Positions 34,778 through 46,441 of a DNA stretch of 64,000 nucleotides are shown here, in pieces. Below the pieces are notes generated by a model that saw only the letters and a list, made by a program, of their open reading frames with translations, made no database searches and was not told the DNA's origin. How positions within the stretch are numbered: the stretch's first letter is position 1; the number at the start of each line of letters is the position of its first letter. Both the position numbers and the translations under genes were made by a program. Source of the DNA: Stereum hirsutum FP-91666 SS1 (lineage: Eukaryota > Basidiomycota > Agaricomycetes > Russulales > Stereaceae); the NCBI RefSeq assembly GCF_000264905.1, contig NW_006763134.1, positions 2,127,626 to 2,191,625 on the forward strand, in the 5' to 3' direction.

Positions 34778-34784
34778 TATAAAA
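34778..34784 (+). promoter_or_regulatory. TATA box of FWPIVW copy 1
   Basis: TATAAAA lies 191 bases upstream of the ATG. Copy 3 has TATAAAT 190 bases upstream of its ATG, so the spacing is conserved between paralogues. Confidence 0.45.
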
Positions 34785-34968
34785 GTAGACTCTTCGGCAT
34801 TCATCGCGCGGCTTGATTTCCCCCGCTTTTACCATCGTCTCACACATTCGATCTTTGTAGCTTGACTGCCGCTTGTCAGTATCGTCATTGACCTGTCTGC
34901 ATAACCGTGCTACTCGATCTCAGCGGACTCCCACCACCAACATCTCCTCACTTCGTTCAACCCAAACG

Positions 34969-36050
34969 ATGTACATCCCATTTTTTTCCTCGTTCACCCC
35001 TCACCATTCGTCCTCTCGTTCTTCGGAAGCTTCACACTCGTCAATATCTCGTCTCGCACGCCGGAAGGGAGGAGGCGGCAAAGGCGGCGGTAGCTCTAAA
35101 GGTGGCTCGTCAGGCTCCTCGTCCTCCGGCGGTCGCACATCCTCCGTACCCGTCTCCAACATCCCCGCCGCAGGAAAATCATCAGCAACGTCCTATGGCT
35201 CCGGCGGCGGGAAAGCCGTCGCAATACCCAGCGGTCAGCTCTTCGCAGGACGTCAGGCAGGCGGAGGTACGCGCGATCAGGTCCCTGGGACTTCGGTGTA
35301 TGGGAGTGGGTATCCTGGGGTTGCGGGTAGAGGTGTCGCGGGCAGAGGTTTTCCATTTTATTTTTGGCCGATTGTATGGGGCGGAGGCACCGGCGTCGGG
35401 ACGGCTGCATATCTGCATGACCAGGATGAGGTACGTGGCACCTTTTATTTGCTCTCCGCTTCACTGCCTTTCGCTCGCTGGGTTTATGGTGTCACATATC
35501 TGATGCGTTCGTGTCGGTGCTGGCGTTTATCTAGTATGGTCGGCCGGAGAACTCTTCCCGTCCGGGAGGCGTCATGACTCAGGCTCTGATCACTTCAAAT
35601 TCCTCGACGACATCATCAGGAAACATCACGACTTTCCATCTCCTCGCAGACAACTCGACACTCTCCTCCCTCCTCACCTCCCTCCAATCCAACTGCTCAT
35701 CATTCTACAACTCCTCCCTCACCTCCACACAACCACAAACCTACTTCGGCAACGACACCTCCGACCCGCAACCCGAACAGGCTATCCAGTACTTTAGGGC
35801 CAGCAGCGTGGTGTTGACGTTGGATGGGTATAACGATACGGCGGCACTGAGTAGTGATGAGAATGCGACGCAGACGAGTTTGCCGAGTAATGTGGATGCG
35901 ACGTTGTTGGAGTGTTTGAACGATACGGTCGCGTTGGCGGTACCGCTTGTTGATGGCGCCTTGCCCGCGTTCAGGGTGGGAGCAGGATCTGCAAGAGGCC
36001 TTGTTGGATCGATGTGGCTGGCTGTTGTCCTTGTGCGGTGGATTTTGTGA
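34969..36050 (+). CDS. FWPIVW-motif glycine-rich glycoprotein, copy 1
   Basis: Two exons joined at about 35431 (DQDE, GTACGT) to 35533 (TAG, YGRPENSSRPGG). The N-terminus is Gly/Ser low-complexity (RRKGGGGKGG and Ser-rich runs). A conserved block follows: SATSYGSGGGK, GQLFAGRQAGGGTR, YGSGYPG, then GRGFPFYFWPIVWG. The C-terminal half holds many N-glycosylation sequons (NSS, NTS, NCS) and the conserved SDPQPEQAIQYFRASSVVLT and LDGYNDTA blocks. It ends in a hydrophobic stretch (LVGSMWLAVVLVRWIL), suggesting a C-terminal membrane anchor. No classical N-terminal signal peptide is visible, so topology is unclear. Copies 2 and 3 lie at 37363 and 41751. I know no function; it is probably surface or membrane associated. 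Confidence 0.78.
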
Positions 36051-36821
36051 AACGACTGGGTCCTTGTAGTGGATGTCAGTCTCCTGGTCTCGGATGGAAC
36101 TAACAATATTCGATATATATGTGTTCTTTCACTTCGATGGGTGCCTAGGTATACGACATACTTACTTGTTTTTTTCGCGGTTAATGGAAGTCTTCAATCA
36201 TACTCGCTCTCATTCCTCTTCATTCCCTATTTCCATTCCGGTTACTTTCGTTCTTTCGAATTCTCCCGGATTAGTTCACGTTTGCTATGTTTGGTCTCAC
36301 GTTATTGTTCCATTATAAACGATTACTGTAGCTTTTGATACCCGCGATTGTCAACATCATTCAAATCCTTGATGTTCTTCTCTAGCTCCCCGCTTCTAGA
36401 GTCGCCCATGACATGCATGACACCCGGCGAGTAGGCGCCACACTCGCTCGGGCGCCACTCATTGAGTGATGCGTGGGAATGATCAACCGGCAAGACGCGG
36501 TGCCGAGATTCTTGAATTTGCAACCTCACGTTTTTTCAACGTTCTTTTGTCCCTTGTCCACGGTCCTGCGCGCGACACACGTCGAACTCAGGCCCCAGTA
36601 CTCTAGAGCAACCCCTATCCTTCGAGCGCTTGGATAGTTATGATCTGCAGCACCTTTGAGCTCTACGATATGCTCCATTCCACAGCCATTTCCTTTATCC
36701 GTTCTTTGGCTTGCGCTGGCACTTGAACGTCGACTGGGGTCAAGCCATCCTCTTTTGGCCACGTCTTTGTCTCGGTCCGCAGTCCCATTGGTCCGAGGCG
36801 CATGCTCTGCGTGTGTTTCAA
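36051..36821. other. spacer after copy 1, nothing recognised
   Basis: Pyrimidine-rich 3' flank followed by sequence without conserved frames. Confidence 0.35.
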
Positions 36822-37266
36822 TTCCCTAGGCTACGTCACTAATGAGACTCCGTTCAACCCGATAACGTCTGTAACACTGCATCTGTAACAGTCCACAAAG
36901 GGTTCCCCTGTTCTGGTTAGGTGGCACCAGCGGATTGAAACAGCAATTGGGCACAATAGGGGTCCTTGTTCCCGTCGGATAACACTCAAGAGGAACAAGG
37001 GCACAGCAGCGCCATCATGCCACCTCGTAGCTTATGCCTATGTTTCTAGGATTTCCTAGGCTAGGTAACTAATGGAAACGCACCGCGGAACCCGATTTCA
37101 TCTGTAACACTCCGCAAAGGGCTTGCTTGTTCCAGATGACACTAGCGGCCTGTCGCGGTCGCTATGGTTTGAAGCGGCAATTGGACACAATAGGGACCTT
37201 CTTCCGATTTGATAAGACTGAAGAGGAACAAAAGCACAGCAACGCCACTGTGCCACCTCGTAGCTG
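36822..37266. repeat. diverged direct repeat, about 212 bp x 2, upstream of copy 2
   Basis: Unit A (36822-37033) and unit B (37052-37266) share CCTAGGCTA, TCTGTAACACT, CAATTGGGCACAATAGG-like and GCCACCTCGTAGCT blocks in the same order, with perhaps a quarter of positions changed. The repeat ends about 100 bases before the copy 2 start and may duplicate promoter sequence. Confidence 0.7.
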
Positions 37267-37362
37267 ACGATTTGTATATGGCTGGCTCGGGAACAGTACA
37301 AAAGGGGCGTGGGTTGTGGTAGTTCCCTGCCATTCTCCCCTCCCCCAACTCCACTACACCTC

Positions 37363-38616
37363 ATGATCTTGATTAGGCTCTCCGACCGTCGGCATGGCCT
37401 GATATCGTGGGCTTTTGGCACCCCCAGCGATGGCTACAGTAGCTCTTCTCGGCCGGAGTCTATGCTCGTTCCAAGAAAAGGTGGCGGAGGCCACGGGGCC
37501 GGGGGCGAAAGCTCTTCTGGATCAGGAGGATCATCTGGAAAAAGCTCTTCTTCGTCAGGAGGATCATCAGGCAAATCGAGCTCCTCTGGTTCATCTTCCA
37601 CGTCTTCCAAGTCCTCTTCAATCTCTGTGAAAGGTCTTTCGGGTGGCAAGACCTCCGCCACGACATATGGACCCGGTGGAGGGAAGACTAGCACGATTTC
37701 TGAAGGGCAACCTTTTGCGGGACGCACTGTCGGCGGGGGTACGAGGGCGGAGGTTTACGGGTCTTCGTATGTCCCTATAATAATCAATATGAACCTTGAT
37801 GTTGAAGTGCTGATAGTCGTGTGTTTTCTATAATTTCTGGGTGTAGGAAATACGGGAGCGGATACCCTCCTAGCTACTCTGGGAAGATAACGCAAAGAGG
37901 ACTCCCGTACTACTTTTGGCCCATCGTTTGGTCCTCTAGGCCAACCGATCCCCCGAAAATTTCCGAGGGGGAAGGCACGGTGCGCATTCCATTGATCTCA
38001 TCCTCGACAATGCCTTCACGCAACCATACTGATTATAATTTATGATTATTCCGTCCTTCCACTACAGTATGGCAAGCCGGACAACACCTCTCGTCCAGGT
38101 GGAGCTCTGGTTCAAGCAGTCTTCTTTTCGAATGTCTCAGAGTCCGCACAGTTTACGCTTTTAAGCGACAACTTTACCGTCACTGTTATCATGCCACTGA
38201 TAAAGTACAACTGCTCTATGATCAACAACTCGACGTCGTCTTCCACACCTGTACCCTACAATCCAGATGCATCCTCTTGCTCGATCTCCAACGCATCCTC
38301 GTGCTATCCCGTCGCGGAACAAGCGATCCAGTACTACCGTGCTAGTACCGTCGTTCTCACTTTGGATGGCTACAACAATACGGCGGTCTTTGCCTCGAAT
38401 GAAACTGACTCCAATGCCACGTCGAGCGGGAATGCTACACCCCTCCCGAGTCTCAGTGATACGGACCAATCTTTATTGGGCTGCTTGAACGGGACGATTG
38501 GGGCGGCTGTCCCGCTTGTGGATGGTGGTGTGTCATCGATGAAGTTCAGCAGTAATGTGGGTGGACTGGTCGCTTCGGTATGGTTGGTGAAATGTTTGAT
38601 CAGGTGGATATTCTGA
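37363..38616 (+). CDS. FWPIVW-motif glycine-rich glycoprotein, copy 2
   Basis: Three exons. The first (ATG 37363, MILIRLSDRRHG) holds a Ser/Gly-rich run, TSATTYGPGGGK, GQPFAGRTVGGGTR, and splices near 37769 to YGSGYPPSY and RGLPYYFWPIVW. A second intron from about GTGCGC (37979) to CTACAG (38068) joins to YGKPDNTSRPGG. The C-terminal half has AEQAIQYYRASTVVLTLDGY, GAAVPLVDGG and a terminal hydrophobic segment (GGLVASVWLVKCLIRWIF). It has many Asn sequons. The extra intron and a shortened region before the second junction set it apart from copies 1 and 3. An in-frame Met near 37462 could be the true start. Function unknown. Confidence 0.72.
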
Positions 38617-41560
38617 GTGTTACCAAGTGTCGTATACTTGGTCGCTAGTACGAAGGATCGGGTGAGGTGGAGGGACCGACATTCACGAATAGTGTCTCTG
38701 TTTTATGTTTTCATCACGGTGCGATTGACCTCTGCCGTTGTCGTTTTCGACAAGCCAGGCTTACACTCTCTTTATTCGGTTATGGACTTCGATTATTGGA
38801 CAATGAAGACGCGTTTCGATGTACCATCATGCCCACACTCGTTTATTCTCATAATACAATTACCACTTTTTCTCCGCTTTGGCAGGGCACCTTCTACCCT
38901 CGATAGCAGGAATTGAAAGCACAAGTACTGGCAGATCGTGTGCGAACTTCACAACGCCGGGAGACATGTATCAGGTCCGAAAAGATCTAGAGGGCTCTTG
39001 CAGCATCGCGACTGCCCGCGACCGTTGATCGGATATTGACGGCAGACTACAAGAGATCCGCAAACCCTTACACGACGATGCATCAAATCGCCGTTCCACT
39101 GCCGTTCCTTGCGCTGTCACAAGACTGCAACGATGTCCGGATCCCAAAAGCGCTGTTCCCTAACTCAATCAAGAAATTTCGCTCGGTCTATACACGGCGT
39201 TTGGGACTATCAGTCTGCCCTGTGGCCGAGTCCTAGCCGAAGATTGTTCGCCGCCGCAATGATTAGGCCTGTGGGAAGAGCTGCGTTTTGGAATGGGATG
39301 TCAATCGAGGCAGGGATGAGGACTTGATGGATGGGGGCGGAGACTAGGAGGGGTAAGACGAAAAACTCACAGCTTGACAATACGTGTACACATGTTCTAT
39401 TGCAACAGAGATCCGCAGATAAAAGTTGTAAGTGAAGTGACAGCGGAGAAGTGAACGGCATAGACTACAAGAGCAGGCAAATCGCGGTGGTATGACAGTG
39501 GGACATTTGTACATACCTGACCCATCCTTGTGCCTGTGTCCTCTGGTTGATGTAGACAAAGTTGTATAATAATCTTAAGCAGATACTGAGACGAAAAGAA
39601 GGGGATGAGGATGAGTGCGGTCAACACGAAGCACACGAAGCAAAAGCGGATGAAAACAACTCACTAAGCTATCGCAGTGATGTTCAACGTTCTATGCCTT
39701 AGTCCCGCGTAATGCCCTAGAACCTGGTATCCCCGTCGCACGTTAGCCCCGGCTACCCATGATGACCAAAAACCTTACTCACCACGGCAGTTGTCCATAA
39801 CGGGAAGACCTCAATGCCGTTCTTGATGTCAAACGATAAGAGGATCAGTTGTATTTCCTTATACCAAACGATGCGGAATAAAAGGAATACCTTATGTGCG
39901 CCTTCATATCTGTCTACCAGATTTAGGATATGTGGAGCATCCTTCTCGACGCGTGATCTGTTCTGTCGTGGTTGTACACTGACACGCACGGTGCGTAGGG
40001 TCAGCAGTTTGAGTGATATTTAGCGACGAAGTTGATACTACGGACTTATCCCAGCCTATCGTACGCCTGATCAATCTGAACTGGTAAAAGATCGAAAATG
40101 TCAGTTTATGACTGTGTTCAATGATGAGCAAGAACCCACCCTCGCATGAAACGGATATAAACCAATATAAGAAACAATGGGTATTGAGAATGCAGAAAGC
40201 GGAGTATCGATCATCAGCGACATGTACCACGGTCGGGACGACTCTCGAGGGACAGAGGACGGTCCTGGGGCTAAGTTGGATCCGAGCACGCTCTATATAC
40301 ACCAGATAGGCGCGGTGGCTCTCGGTGTTGGTTCGGGGGAAAGCTGAGATGTCTCACGTCTAGTATTGTAACAGGCAATTGCATCGCCGTCCTTGGTGGG
40401 ATTCCCCAAAGTGGTTCATCATCAGACAGATGGTCGATTCGCGGGTTCGTAGTCATGCAGTAAACGTCGGCGACCAGGCCGCCGCTTTAGCACCTATCGT
40501 CTAAGGGGGAAAAACCTGACCCTGCCGACACACCCATCTAGAAAAAGCACGTTACTTTAACTACCTCGAAGCACCAGAGTGCAAGTCCTCACGAGGGTGA
40601 ACTGTTCCTCTACATCTCTTTATTCGTCGCAGGCAACGCAAAGCAAACAGGACGCTCTTGAGGTTTTCTTTCGAGTCCTAATAGATTCCTGGTAAAACGA
40701 GCTGAGTTTCATATCGAGTACAGTTCGACGTAGGGTTGCCCAGATGCCATCATAGAACTTTATGTATCGGTTCGAGTTGAGCTTCCCCGGGTTAGTGGGA
40801 ACATGACTCGAAAGAGCCATTGTACCGCTGTAGAGAGCTCCCCATCATACCATTGCCGCCAGCAAGCTTAAGACAGAAAACAGAGCTGAACCAATGGTGT
40901 CGACGCTAAGAAAGCTCCCAAAGGGCACAATATTGAAGACGGCAGAGCGGAGAGGTTGAAGAGCCGGAGCTTGAGCGCTTGAGCCTGTGGCTGTGTGGCG
41001 TGTGAAAAATAAGTGCCACGATTTCGTGAATTTCAATTTCCGAGTCCTGCGCGCTAATGGCAACTACGTTCTCGCATCAACGTTCAACTTCTCGCATGAA
41101 CATTGTTGTTGGTGCTGGTACAGGTCATGCTTATGGGGAGACCTACCCCGCTATTCAACATCGATCCTAAACCACGTGAGACGCATTCTACTCAATGGTA
41201 AGTAAACTCAAATTTGAACCTGAAGACTCAGAGGCTCGGAAGAGCCAGTCCGACTCGGAACTCATTCTTTCGAGGCTGGGTGCCAGAGACTGACTTTCAT
41301 TTCTTATACCTCTGGCGCTGTATTCTTATGAGCTCATAACGCTTTGCTCACGAACTTGGAAACTAGGAATAACGTGGCCATAGTTGTGTCAACTCGCATC
41401 CATCTACTACCTATCACTAGTCGGATGCTCGCGGTCGTATCACGCCGCTGAAGGTCACAACACCTGGGTGCTGGGTCGTGCTACATGCATCTCTGAGCTC
41501 TTGACTCGTTTCAAAAGTTTAATCGAGCCTGCCGAGACACTCCGTGGTGAAAAACAACCC
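38617..41560. other. 3-kb region without a confident gene
   Basis: Short minus-strand frames at 39344-40302 are separated by plausible splice signals and include hydrophobic stretches, so a decayed or short-exon gene is possible. I could not join them into a convincing protein. No repeat, RNA gene or paralogue was recognised. Confidence 0.3.
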
Positions 41561-41567
41561 TATAAAT
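41561..41567 (+). promoter_or_regulatory. TATA box of FWPIVW copy 3
   Basis: TATAAAT lies 190 bases before the ATG at 41751, matching the 191-base spacing in copy 1. Confidence 0.45.
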
Positions 41568-41750
41568 GATCGCCATCACGGGCGCTTGCCTTACTGTAAA
41601 GCCTTGCGCTCCCATGCTATACACAGGTTTAACTATGCACCGCTTCCGTCTACCTTATATCTCGTAGGTAGTTCTCCATGCGCCGCCTTTTCAAGTCCCA
41701 CTTCCGTCGTCCATTCATACCTTTTGCCACCATAATATCCTTTGGTCTCC

Positions 41751-42804
41751 ATGTCGCCTTCTTTTATCCCAGTAGACGAGCTCCTCAATCGTCGAGATGC
41801 CAATTCTACAGGCAACGGTACAGCTATTCCTCTCATGACTCCCGTTCCAATAAACAACGTCCCGTCAATTGACCACTGGAACGCAACGACTTACGGAACT
41901 GGCGCGGGATTTAGCATCACAATCCCTGACGGCGAATTATTTGCCAGAAGGAGGGCTGGCGGAGGGTACAGGGGATCTGTATTCGGGAGCTGGGTCTATG
42001 GCAGTGGGTATGACATCGATGCGGAATTCGACGATGAAACAAACCAAGGGAGAGGAGTCAGTGGAAAGGGATTTCCATTCTGGTTCTGGCCGTTTGTCTG
42101 GGATGCGAGCGAGGAGGTTAAAGCAGTGAGGGCGAGTGAGGGGGCAGGGTACCTCTATGACACAGAAGAGGTGAGTTGTGGCCGCTTTGTAACGTACCTC
42201 GTCACGTTTGTTGACATTTCTCTAGTATGGCAGCACCGATAATTCATCACGACCAGGTGGTCCATTGACTCAAGCCGTGTTCCAATCGAACACAACGTCG
42301 CTCTCGTCGGGACTCAGTGTCTCAACTTTCCACGTACTCGCCGACAACGCTACGCTCACATCCCTCATCGCTCCTCTCAATCTCAACTGCTCGCTCCTCT
42401 ACAATACCACCACCTCTTCCATCTCTCCATCCAACTGGTCCTCCTACACCGGCAGCACCTCCGATCCCCAACCCGAACAAGCCATCCAATACTATCGCGC
42501 CAGCACCGTCGTTCTAACACTCGATGGGTACAACAATACTGCAATCTTCTCCGACGAGAATGCCACGCAGATCAGTTTGCCGGATGGTATGGATACAAAA
42601 TTGGCGACGTGTTTGGAACAGACGATCGGGGCTGCAGTGCCGTTGTTGTATGTGGACAAGATCTTCGGCAATGAGACGGCGACGCCGAGCGGAGCTTTGC
42701 GATCTTTTGGGATATGGCAAGACAACACGATGGGTTCAGGCTCGTTGGGTGGACTAGTGGGTTTGATGTATGTAGGGATCAGTGTGGCGAGATGGTGGGC
42801 GTAG
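41751..42804 (+). CDS. FWPIVW-motif glycoprotein, copy 3
   Basis: Starts MSPSFIPVDELLNRRD. Unlike copies 1 and 2 it lacks the Gly/Ser run at the N-terminus. It keeps ATTYGTGAGF, GELFARRRAGGGYRG and YGSGYDIDAE, then GKGFPFWFWPFVW. The intron after LYDTEE (GTGAGT, about 42171, to TAG, about 42225) is at the same place as in copy 1. Exon 2 carries NSSRPGGPLTQAV, STFHVLADNATLTSL, SDPQPEQAIQYYRASTVVLT and a final hydrophobic stretch (LGGLVGLMYVGISVARWWA). Many Asn sequons suggest passage through the secretory pathway. The earlier in-frame codon at 41742 is TTG, so the ATG at 41751 was taken as start. Function unknown. Confidence 0.78.
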
Positions 42805-43595
42805 TGCGAGCTTTTGACGAGCTATTGTATCGTTTCAGTTTCCACGGATTGAACTCAGTTTACCGCTCTCATCCACGATTTAACCATATGACAAACACGC
42901 TACTTCTCGTTTGCGTCTATTGCCGTTTCGCCTCTATAAGGTATTAGTTTCTTCTGCCACGACTCATCGATGAATCATACTGGGAACGCGTAGGATTCGA
43001 CTCTGGGTATAATCTAAGTCCGGCCCTCAAGCCACAACGACATCTGACTTATTCCAGAGCGAACATTGTCGACAGTGACGGTTTTATTGAGGGACAGCGG
43101 TCGACCATCGCCCGTGGCTCGCGTCAAAGCTTCGTTCGATGACTACTTCCGACATGCATGGAAATCTCAGCAGAGACCTAAAGACAGCAAGGTCATGCGA
43201 GTTTAACCCGTATGGAGGGTAGCCAATGCGGCTACTACAGACGATGATGATGCCCATCAGAGAGCATTCAATCAGGCACTGGACATGCTCGCTGATTTAC
43301 CAGACGATAGGATGGTAGGGCACAGCATGTTACAAACGTAGAGAAGGATGACGACGACGAACATTGTAACGGACATTACAGTCAGAAACGGATGGACGAG
43401 TTCAAAAAACAGATATTTGGGCGATTCATGAACAATAGCAAGCAACGAAAGCGACAGGAGATACGTGAACACTTCAGCAGGAAGAGAAAGCAAGAAAACA
43501 ACAAAGCACACAAAACTCAGAAAGCAACGACAGCATCGAGACATGTTCAAATTTCAAAAAAATGTCCTTCACGTTCATATCAAGCCTGGCGGCCA
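42805..43595. other. convergent spacer, nothing recognised
   Basis: 3' flanks of copy 3 and the BTB gene. No motif stands out. Confidence 0.35.
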
Positions 43596-44688
43596 TCAGT
43601 AAGGAGATTCCACCTGCGTTTGAACAATAGATCGACGGTCAAGTAGAGTCGTGCAAGTTTTGAACTGTACATACCTGCGAGATAGCATCATCCACAGCAA
43701 CAGCGAACCGCTCGCAAAAATCCAACATCGCCCGAACTCCAGTCCTACAGGCCAACGTCTGGCAAGCAACAGCCTCCCGCAACACCGGCTCTAACAACGC
43801 TCGGTCTCGCAGGGTATTTCCACACGGCCTCTCCTTCAGAGCCGGTGCTGCCGTCTGGTGCATGAAGTTCTGCCACCATGTGGGCGCGTAAAAGTACCCT
43901 GTGTGGGCCGCCGTGGATGTATCGACAGCGAAGCCTCTCTGTATCGAAGAGCCATTGAGGTTGACTCTCACGCGGCATGTGTAACACGCTGGGGTGGTGT
44001 CGCCGAGCGGGACGTCGGCAACGGACTCGATCCAGCGCCAGTCTTGAGTGGCTAGTTTGCTGGCGACGTCCTGGCAGGTGAGATGGTACTGCAGGAGCCG
44101 AGCGTACTGTAGACCCGAGATGAATGTGAGCTCTGGGGCGGTTGAGAATGGCATGAGGGGTTTCTCGAGGGTCAACTTGGCGACTTCATCCCGGAAACTA
44201 TCGATATGGTGTGCGCTGGCGAGCGCAAACGCTGCGACCGGGTCGTCCTTAGCTGCGGCGAGGCAAGTCCTCATCACGGCGCGAGAGAATTCGGTGACGT
44301 CGTACTTGTTGTGTACTCTGCAAATGTCTTCGAGCTCGTCGATACCGATGGGAGGTAGGTTGTCTTCGTCGAACCTATGGCAGGAATGGAGAAGGAAGGA
44401 TAAATTCTTCCAGTCCTCCTCGTAAAATGGAACGACGGGAAGGCCATCTTTGAATTCTTGTGGCGGATCATGTGAGGTGGGGTCAGGAGTATCCGTGGCC
44501 GCCCCTTGTGGAAGCATGATCATGCCCTTGAGGGCGGATGAAGCGAGTGAAAGCAGGCAACTGTGAGCGCGGAAATCGATAAGGTCGCTTGAACGGCAAA
44601 TTAAATCCGCTGTTTCATGATCAAATGGCGCCAAGAAGGCAGGAATGGCGGCTACGGGGTCTTCAGACAGGGCTTCTGTGTTCTCCAT
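43596..44688 (-). CDS. BTB/POZ-type domain protein
   Basis: ATG at 44688 (MENTEALSEDPVAAIP). The N-terminal third looks like the degenerate BTB fold common in Agaricomycetes: FDHETADLICRSSDLIDFRA, then HSCLLSLASSALKGM. A helical region follows with CHRFDEDNLPPIGIDELEDI, YDVTEFSRAVMRTCL and ASAHHIDSFRDEVAKLTL. The rest (DWRWIESVADVPLGD and a Cys-containing ACYTCRVRV stretch) is typical of these lineage-expanded proteins. A last intron (GTATGT near 43670) joins to a five-codon exon and gives the end AISQVESPY. BTB domains mediate protein binding, often as Cullin-3 adaptors; the partner here is unknown. It is probably cytosolic or nuclear. Confidence 0.82.
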
Positions 44689-45328
44689 CGCGAGCACAAG
44701 GACTTGAACTGTACAAGATTGTTCATACATACACCTATTAGTACATAGTACGACTATCGAACGTGGCGACGGCTTGGGCTTTCAAATGACTTACGAGTTT
44801 AACGTCCGCTCTAGTATACTCTACGACCAGGCCAAAATCACAGCTTCCTATAAATCGCTGTGATTTTTTCGGTCGGCTTGTTCCAATTCCTATAATGCCA
44901 TGATGGGAGCAAAAAGTACCTTGAGCTTCGAGTTGAAGTCTAGGAGGGCCCGGAACCATGAAGGAGTAACTGCTGGTGGGCTGCGACTTGCGCCTATTGA
45001 AAGTGAGTAATATATCCGAGATCTACTAAGACCCAGGGTGAGGCTACAGTGGTCCAGGATTCAGTTGTTGGGAACCTCGCAGTGCGGTAACGGCGGGAGG
45101 GCGGAGGGCTTGCCGCTTACTTGTATGCAAAGTTGTGGTGGCGGCAGATGGGAGTCGCGGAGTCTGATTCACGCGGCGACCGCCGGCATGGCGAACAACT
45201 CGCCGTGATCTTCCGGTCCTGACACTGCGTCTCAACTTCTTCTTCATACTTCGTGGCCTCAGGAATTTTGCAGAGCTCTTGGACGTAACGAACACTACCC
45301 ACTTCAATCTACTTTCTTACTCCTCACT
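44689..45328. other. divergent promoter region between the BTB gene and small-family copy B
   Basis: About 640 bases. No clear TATA box was seen near either start. Confidence 0.3.
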
Positions 45329-45829
45329 ATGCCTTTCTCGACTCGATCTTCCCCGAGAAAAGACCTTGTCTTCGGCTTCCTCGCCAACGAAGTGCAGCTC
45401 ATGGAACGAGCAAAAGCGTATGGCCTCGTCGTAGATCTCCAACCCAATGAGATCGAACATTACAAATCCGAAAACTACACCGAAGCAGAGATGGCCAAGT
45501 GCCAATGGTATCGCCGATCGGTAGCCATGATGAACTACGTTGATTGGGAGATCATCTCAAAGGTCGCGATACCCGACCTCGAGCTACGAACCGTTTGGGT
45601 CGGTGATGATCTATGCATCCAATGCTTTTCGTTGCCGCTCGAGTACGCCTCCAAGCGGCACCGCACCCCGGAGGTGGTAGCACAGATGAAGCTCCTCGCG
45701 AAACTTATCAAGACCGAGTTCCCACCTGCGCTATGGTGTGGTGTTTCGGCACCACTCCCGCCTTCACTTAAGGGCCAGAAGCTTCCCCCACGGCTGGTCA
45801 ACTATCGCATTGAGGATTTGCCGTTTTAG
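45329..45829 (+). CDS. small conserved hypothetical protein, family copy B
   Basis: A 166-residue paralogue of the genes at 26 and 46442, single exon, ATG in the context CTCACTATGCC, nearly the same as copy A (TTCACTATGCC). It keeps DLVFGFLANEVQLMERA, ELRTVWVGDDLCIQCFSLPL and the NYRIEDLPF end. The two Cys of DLCIQC are invariant in position in all copies. The following 400 bases resemble the 3' flank of copy A. No domain is recognised. The tandem position with copy C suggests local duplication. Confidence 0.82.
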   Translation: MPFSTRSSPRKDLVFGFLANEVQLMERAKAYGLVVDLQPNEIEHYKSENYTEAEMAKCQWYRRSVAMMNYVDWEIISKVAIPDLELRTVWVGDDLCIQCFSLPLEYASKRHRTPEVVAQMKLLAKLIKTEFPPALWCGVSAPLPPSLKGQKLPPRLVNYRIEDLPF

Positions 45830-46441
45830 ATTCATGTCATATCTTCGTATCCATCATCTCTTTTAACCCCGTGTCACTTATCTGTCTTGCCCGCAGGTTC
45901 CTGTGTCTCGGACTTGTCTCAACCCTCCATCCAATCTTCTCCTACCCCGTTCGCCTGCCGTGTTGTCATTTGTGCGCTATTACCGTTTGTCTGTTTCCAC
46001 GTTCTTATTTGATCCCATCACGTCGAATTTTTCCCATACCATCCTGTTGCTTCTCGATATATCATATACCTTTTCCTCACATATTTTCTGTCTGCGGTCG
46101 ATTCTCATCCTTTTGGCTATCGACAGACGATCGTTACTTGCACAATACTTGCAAGTCTTGGTATTTTTTTGTTACTCTTGTTCGAAACCCATGTATATCA
46201 ATCTTCACGCTTGGTCCTCAGTCGTCCTTCTATAGCGTTTGGCCCGAGCTCATGACACGGACATTGACAAATCTGGGCAACAAAAAAGGCGTGATTATGT
46301 CACCTGTGACAGTCTTATGCACACTTGAACCGTGACAGCTTGCGACGTGTCTCCCGACGACATTGGTCTACTCACATAGCCAAGTTATCACCCCTCTAGT
46401 TCTTCGTAGTACGAGCCGCCTCACTACAGTTCACAAAGACC
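45830..46441. other. duplicated 3' flank between copies B and C
   Basis: Pyrimidine-rich sequence starting with a stretch (GCAGGTTCCTGTGTCTCGGA) that recurs after copy C (from about 46987) and, diverged, after copy A (about 576). It may be a spliced 3' UTR. Confidence 0.5.

Noticed and set aside
39344..40302. Possible multi-exon membrane protein on the minus strand
   Set aside because: Hydrophobic pieces and splice-like signals exist, but I could not join them into one open, family-like protein.
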